From: Methyloligella sp.
GTDB lineage: Bacteria > Pseudomonadota > Alphaproteobacteria > Rhizobiales > JALUTE01
Assembly: GCA_027058255.1 (NCBI GenBank)
Contig: JALUTE010000078.1
Span: 1-16,681 of the forward strand
Length of the DNA: 16,681 bases
Reading direction: 5' to 3'
Notes under the pieces: generated by a model
The model's database searches: none
What the model saw: only the letters and a program-made list of their open reading frames with translations
Told to the model about the DNA's origin: nothing
In this document: piece by piece, positions 13,428 to 16,681 of the stretch
Numbering within the stretch: the first letter of the stretch is position 1
How the letters are laid out: each line of letters opens with the position of its first letter
Translations under genes and position numbers: made by a program

Positions 13428-14384
13428 ATGAAGCGCTTTTCGGAGCTGAGCGAGAAGGAGATTCTGGCGCTCGCCATCTCGCTCGAGGAGGAGCATGCGC
13501 GCATCTATGGCGACTATGCGGACGGTCTCAGAGAGAACTTTCCCGCCTCGGCGAAGGTGTTCGAGGACATGGCCGAGGAGGAGAACGAGCACCGGCGCTG
13601 GCTGATCGACCTCTTCACCAAGAAGTTCGGGGACCACATTCCGCTCATTCGCCGCCAGGACGTGAAGGGCTTCGTCACCCACAAGCCGCTCTGGACCGTG
13701 CGGCCCCTGGGGCTCGACGCGGTGCGCAAGCAGGCGGAGGAGATCGAGTACGAGACGCGGCGCTTCTATGAGAAGGCGCTGGAGCGCACGTCGGACGCCT
13801 CGATTCGCAAGCTGCTGGGCGATCTGGCGGAGGCGGAGCGCGGCCATGAGCGGCTGGCGGAGAAGCTGGAGGAGGCGCATCTCACCCGCAGCGCCCGCGA
13901 GGAGGAGGAGGAGACGCGCAAGCGCATGTTCGTCCTCCAGGTGGTGCAGCCGGGCCTTGCCGGGCTGATGGACGGCTCCGTCTCGACCCTCGCGCCGCTC
14001 TTCGCCGCCGCGTTCGCGACGGGCAACACCTGGGAGACGTTCCTCGTCGGCATGGCGGCCTCTGTCGGTGCCGGCATCTCCATGGGCTTTGCCGAGGCGA
14101 TGTCGGACGATGGCTCGCTCACCGGCCGCGGCCATCCCTGGATGCGCGGGCTCATCACCGGCCTCATGACCACGGTGGGGGGTGTTGGTCACACCCTGCC
14201 CTATCTCATCAAGGACTTCTACGTGGCGACGACGGTCGCTGTCGCGATCGTCCTGGTGGAGCTGTGGGTGATCGCCTGGATTCGCGCGAAATATATGGAC
14301 ACCCGCTTCCTGCAGGCGGCCTTCGAGGTGGTTCTTGGCGGGCTCATCGTCTTCGCCAGCGGCATATTGATCGGCAGCGCATGA
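13428..14384 (+). CDS. mbfA: Membrane-bound ferritin MbfA (ferritin-like domain fused to VIT1-type transporter)
   Basis: This 318-residue protein joins an N-terminal ferritin-like di-iron domain (residues 1-165) to a C-terminal membrane domain of the CCC1/VIT1 family (about 175-318). Iron-binding residues fit the pattern: E20-E22/H23, the first ExxH E52-H55, E104-E107, and the second ExxH E137-H140. An acidic EEEEE run near 158-162 leads into several membrane helices with the Gly-rich VIT features GLMDGSVSTLAPLF and SMGFAEAMSDDG. MbfA exports iron across the inner membrane and protects against iron and peroxide stress in rhizobia. ATG 13428 has AGGAG 6 bases upstream. Expression is probably repressed by Irr through the upstream element. 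The stop overlaps the rimO start by ATGA. Confidence 0.95.
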   Translation: MKRFSELSEKEILALAISLEEEHARIYGDYADGLRENFPASAKVFEDMAEEENEHRRWLIDLFTKKFGDHIPLIRRQDVKGFVTHKPLWTVRPLGLDAVRKQAEEIEYETRRFYEKALERTSDASIRKLLGDLAEAERGHERLAEKLEEAHLTRSAREEEEETRKRMFVLQVVQPGLAGLMDGSVSTLAPLFAAAFATGNTWETFLVGMAASVGAGISMGFAEAMSDDGSLTGRGHPWMRGLITGLMTTVGGVGHTLPYLIKDFYVATTVAVAIVLVELWVIAWIRAKYMDTRFLQAAFEVVLGGLIVFASGILIGSA

Positions 14385-15748
14385 CGGGCCGGGCCGACAG
14401 ACCGCCCCGGATCGGGTTCGTCAGCCTCGGCTGCCCCAAGGCGCTGGTGGATTCGGAGCGCATCATCACGCGCCTGCGCGCCGAGGGCTATGAGATCGCC
14501 GGCAGCTATGAGGGCGCCGATGCGGTGGTGGTCAACACCTGCGGATTCATCGACAGCGCGCGGGCCGAATCCTTCGATGCCATTGCCGAGGCCATGGCGG
14601 AGAATGGCCGCGTGATCGTCACGGGGTGCCTGGGCCATGAGGAGGAGGCGATCCGCGCCCGCCATCCGGGGATTCTCGCCGTCACGGGGCCGCATCAATA
14701 TGAGGCGGTGATGGCGGCGGTGCACCGGGCAGTACCGCCCCGGCACGATCCGCACATGGCGCTGGTGCCGCCGCAAGGGCTGCGCCTGACGCCGCGCCAC
14801 TACGCCTATCTGAAGATCGCCGAGGGCTGCAACAATCGCTGCAGCTTCTGCATCATCCCCGCCCTGCGCGGCCCGCTCGCGAGCCGGCCGGCCGGGGACG
14901 TTCTGGCCGAGGCCGAGCGCCTCGTTGCGGCGGGCGTGGAGGAGCTGCTGGTGATCTCCCAGGACACCGGCGCCTACGGGCTCGATCTCAAGCATGCGCC
15001 GAGCGACTGGCGCGGGGCTCCGGTGCGCGCCCACATCGTGGATCTGGCCGAGGCTCTCGGCTCCCTCGGTGCCTGGGTGCGGCTGCACTATGTCTACCCC
15101 TATCCCCATGTGGACCGCCTGCTGGCGCTGATGGCCGAGGGCGCGATCCTGCCCTATCTCGACATTCCGTTTCAGCACGCGAGCCCCGCCATCCTCAAGG
15201 CCATGCGCCGGCCCGCCGCCCAGGAGAAGACCCTCGCCCGCATCCGTGCCTGGCGCGAGGCGGTGCCGGACCTTGCCATTCGCTCCACCTTCATCGTCGG
15301 CTTTCCCGGCGAGACGGAGGCGGATTTCGCGGCCCTGCTCGACTGGCTGGAGGAGGCGGAGCTCGACCGCGTCGGCTGCTTTGCCTATGAGAACGTGGCC
15401 GGCGCCGCATCCCGGGCGCTCGACGGCCAGGTGGCCGAGACGGTCAAGGCGGAGCGGCGCGCCCGCTTCATGGAGGCGGCGCAGCGGATCAGCGCCCGTC
15501 GCCTCGCCGCCAAGGTGGGGCGCGAGATCGAGGTGCTCGTGGACGCGGTGGACGAGGAGGCGGACATCGCCATCGCCCGCAGCAAGTGGGATGCGCCGGA
15601 GATCGACGGGCAGGTCCTTGTCGCCGGGGCTGGCCGCGCATCGCCGGGGGCCCGCCTTGGCGTGCGGATTGCCGGCGCCGATTCCTACGACCTTCATGGC
15701 GCGCCCGCGGCGCCCCTGGGCGCGGAGGCGGGCGCGGGCCCGGCATAG
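14381..15748 (+). CDS. rimO: Ribosomal protein S12 methylthiotransferase
   Basis: This 455-residue protein is a radical SAM enzyme that adds a methylthio group to the conserved aspartate of ribosomal protein S12. It shows the UPF0004 N-terminal domain with the three cluster cysteines C18 (SLGCPKALVDSE, the RimO-type sequence), C54 (NTCGFI) and C83 (TGCLG), then the radical SAM triad C150-C154-C157 (CNNRCSFC). A C-terminal TRAM domain follows, at roughly 385-445. The protein therefore needs two [4Fe-4S] clusters. SLGCPKALVDSE and GFIDSA separate it from MiaB. ATG 14381 overlaps the mbfA stop by ATGA, so translation is probably coupled and the gene may come under the same iron control. The C-terminal tail is Ala/Gly-rich. 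Confidence 0.95.
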   Translation: MTGRADRPPRIGFVSLGCPKALVDSERIITRLRAEGYEIAGSYEGADAVVVNTCGFIDSARAESFDAIAEAMAENGRVIVTGCLGHEEEAIRARHPGILAVTGPHQYEAVMAAVHRAVPPRHDPHMALVPPQGLRLTPRHYAYLKIAEGCNNRCSFCIIPALRGPLASRPAGDVLAEAERLVAAGVEELLVISQDTGAYGLDLKHAPSDWRGAPVRAHIVDLAEALGSLGAWVRLHYVYPYPHVDRLLALMAEGAILPYLDIPFQHASPAILKAMRRPAAQEKTLARIRAWREAVPDLAIRSTFIVGFPGETEADFAALLDWLEEAELDRVGCFAYENVAGAASRALDGQVAETVKAERRARFMEAAQRISARRLAAKVGREIEVLVDAVDEEADIAIARSKWDAPEIDGQVLVAGAGRASPGARLGVRIAGADSYDLHGAPAAPLGAEAGAGPA

Positions 15749-15830
15749 CGCCGCCTTCGCCTTGCCCGTGTCCATTGCGCGCGGCCAAAGCGGTGTCTCC
15801 TCGTCCACAGCTCTGCCCGCAGGCGGCCTG

Positions 15831-15846
15831 TTCGCGGCCGCGCGAA
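15831..15846. terminator. Short hairpin after rimO
   Basis: TTCGCG and CGCGAA form a 6-bp stem with a GCCG loop around a NotI site, in the 146-base gap between rimO and the next gene. It could end the mbfA-rimO transcript, but there is no T-tract and the stem is short. Confidence 0.25.
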
Positions 15847-15894
15847 TCAGATTTGCTCGCCCCAGGCGTCAGCCAGCGCAGGAGGCGAGGACCC

Positions 15895-16644
15895 ATGGCC
15901 GATTTCAAAACGCACATCTCCGTCGGCGTTGTGGCCAGCGGCATGCTCTCCACCCTCACCATGGCTGCGGCCATCGTGCCCTCGGAGGATCTCATCACCC
16001 TGGCCATTTGCGGGGCGATCGGCAGCATTCTGCCGGATATCGACCTGCAGAACTCGCGCGCCAGCCAGGCCATGTTCAGCGGGCTCGGGCTCGTCCTCGC
16101 CTTCTCGGTGCTGTTCAACTATTCGTGGAAATATTCCATCGCCGAGATGTGGATCCTGTGGGTGGGAACCTTCCTCGTGGTGCGGTTTCTCGGCCACAGC
16201 ATATTCCACAAATATGCGGTTCACCGTGGCGTGTTCCACTCCGTCCTGAGCGGCCTCTTCTTCGGCTTCCTGACCGCCGCCCTGTTCCACTATTTCTTCG
16301 GAAGCGACATCACGCTCTCATGGCTCGCCGGAACCTTCGTGTTCGTCGGCTATCTGGTGCATCTGGTGCTCGATGAGATCTACAGCGTCGATTTCCACGG
16401 CAACAGGATCCGGCGTTCCTTCGGCACGGCGCTGAAGCTGTTCGACTACCGTCATCCCGGCCCGACCCTTGCCATGGCGGCCGCCGCCGCGGTCGCCTTT
16501 CTCGCGGCGCCGCCCGTCGGCCCCTTCCTCTCCATCGTCGGATCGCCGGCGGTCTGGGCGTTCCTCTCCGAGCGCATGCTGCCCGAGCAGGCGTGGTTCG
16601 GCTTCATCCAGACGGCGGCGGCCCGCCTCGCCTCCCTGATGTAG
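15895..16644 (+). CDS. DUF457/YdjM-like membrane-bound metal-dependent hydrolase family protein
   Basis: This 249-residue integral membrane protein resembles the YdjM/DUF457 family (inner-membrane putative metal-dependent hydrolases). It starts with MADFKTHISVGV, where H7 is the family's N-terminal histidine. The conserved polar residues lie at the helix ends: D48 and D50 in LPDID, H101, H105 and H110, HRGVFHS around H115, and HLVLDEIYS with H156 and D160. About six hydrophobic segments are visible. E. coli YdjM is in the LexA regulon, but I see no SOS box here, and the substrate of the family is not established. ATG 15895 has AGGAGG 9 bases upstream with a second GAGG closer. The gene follows rimO after 146 bases, and its stop codon lies inside a long inverted repeat. 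Confidence 0.82.
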   Translation: MADFKTHISVGVVASGMLSTLTMAAAIVPSEDLITLAICGAIGSILPDIDLQNSRASQAMFSGLGLVLAFSVLFNYSWKYSIAEMWILWVGTFLVVRFLGHSIFHKYAVHRGVFHSVLSGLFFGFLTAALFHYFFGSDITLSWLAGTFVFVGYLVHLVLDEIYSVDFHGNRIRRSFGTALKLFDYRHPGPTLAMAAAAAVAFLAAPPVGPFLSIVGSPAVWAFLSERMLPEQAWFGFIQTAAARLASLM

Positions 16645-16681
16645 CGCCCGCGCGGCGCCGGTGCCGCGCGGGCGCTACATC
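16638..16681. terminator. Perfect 19-bp inverted repeat containing the last gene's stop codon
   Basis: Bases 16638-16656 (GATGTAGCGCC and onward) are the exact reverse complement of 16663-16681, with a 6-base GCCGGT loop. The TAG stop of the DUF457-like gene lies within the left arm. The stem is very stable and is probably a terminator for this gene, and possibly for a convergent neighbour beyond the window. The repeat reaches the last base of the window, so it may be longer and any T-tract cannot be seen. Confidence 0.62.

Noticed and set aside
1..16681. Mobile elements, CRISPR arrays, tRNA or rRNA genes, integration sites
   Set aside because: I found no transposase or integrase motif, no spaced direct repeats, no tRNA-like cloverleaf and no rRNA-like stretch. 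Apart from the small AT-rich island at the iron control element, composition is even.

Overview
This window is very GC-rich, densely coding DNA, most likely a chromosomal segment of an alphaproteobacterium, probably Hyphomicrobiales (Rhizobiales). Three things point there: a perfect Irr-type iron control element in front of a membrane-bound ferritin gene (mbfA), a GST-fold protein with the FzlA-type C-terminus next to uppP, and a beta-ketoacyl-ACP synthase resembling the FabF1XL proteins of very-long-chain fatty acid synthesis. I see no mobile element, CRISPR array, rRNA or tRNA, so this looks like core rather than accessory sequence. The genus cannot be told from the sequence alone.

Layout. 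Positions 1-3084 run on the plus strand: the tail of an unidentified gene, a class I SAM methyltransferase, a FabF-type ketosynthase and an exodeoxyribonuclease III. A dipeptide epimerase (4198-3173, minus) converges on the nuclease gene and diverges from a large membrane-bound hybrid histidine kinase (4446-6923, plus). Their 247-base shared upstream region holds a GntR/FadR-like palindrome. A compact minus-strand run follows in transcription order fzlA, queG, an atypical SDR protein and a secreted cysteine-containing protein (11141 down to 7083). queG and the SDR gene overlap by ATGA, and a second ATGA lies at the SDR/secreted-protein junction. uppP (11353-12150, plus) is divergent from fzlA, and the two may share overlapping -10 elements.

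The right part holds a YiiX/NlpC-P60-like protein (13077-12223, minus), a 350-base regulatory gap with the iron control element, then mbfA and rimO overlapping by ATGA, and a DUF457/YdjM-like membrane protein. The window ends inside a perfect 19-bp inverted repeat that contains the last gene's stop codon.

How the genes work together. The best-supported regulatory story is iron control: Irr bound at 13266-13282 would repress mbfA in low iron and, through the overlap, probably also the Fe-S enzyme gene rimO. The fzlA/uppP divergon pairs a division-linked FtsZ-binding protein with recycling of the undecaprenyl carrier for cell-wall synthesis. No clearly new multi-gene system is visible. The least explained items are the kinase's Cys/His-rich GAF domain, the secreted eight-cysteine protein and the GntR-like operator.
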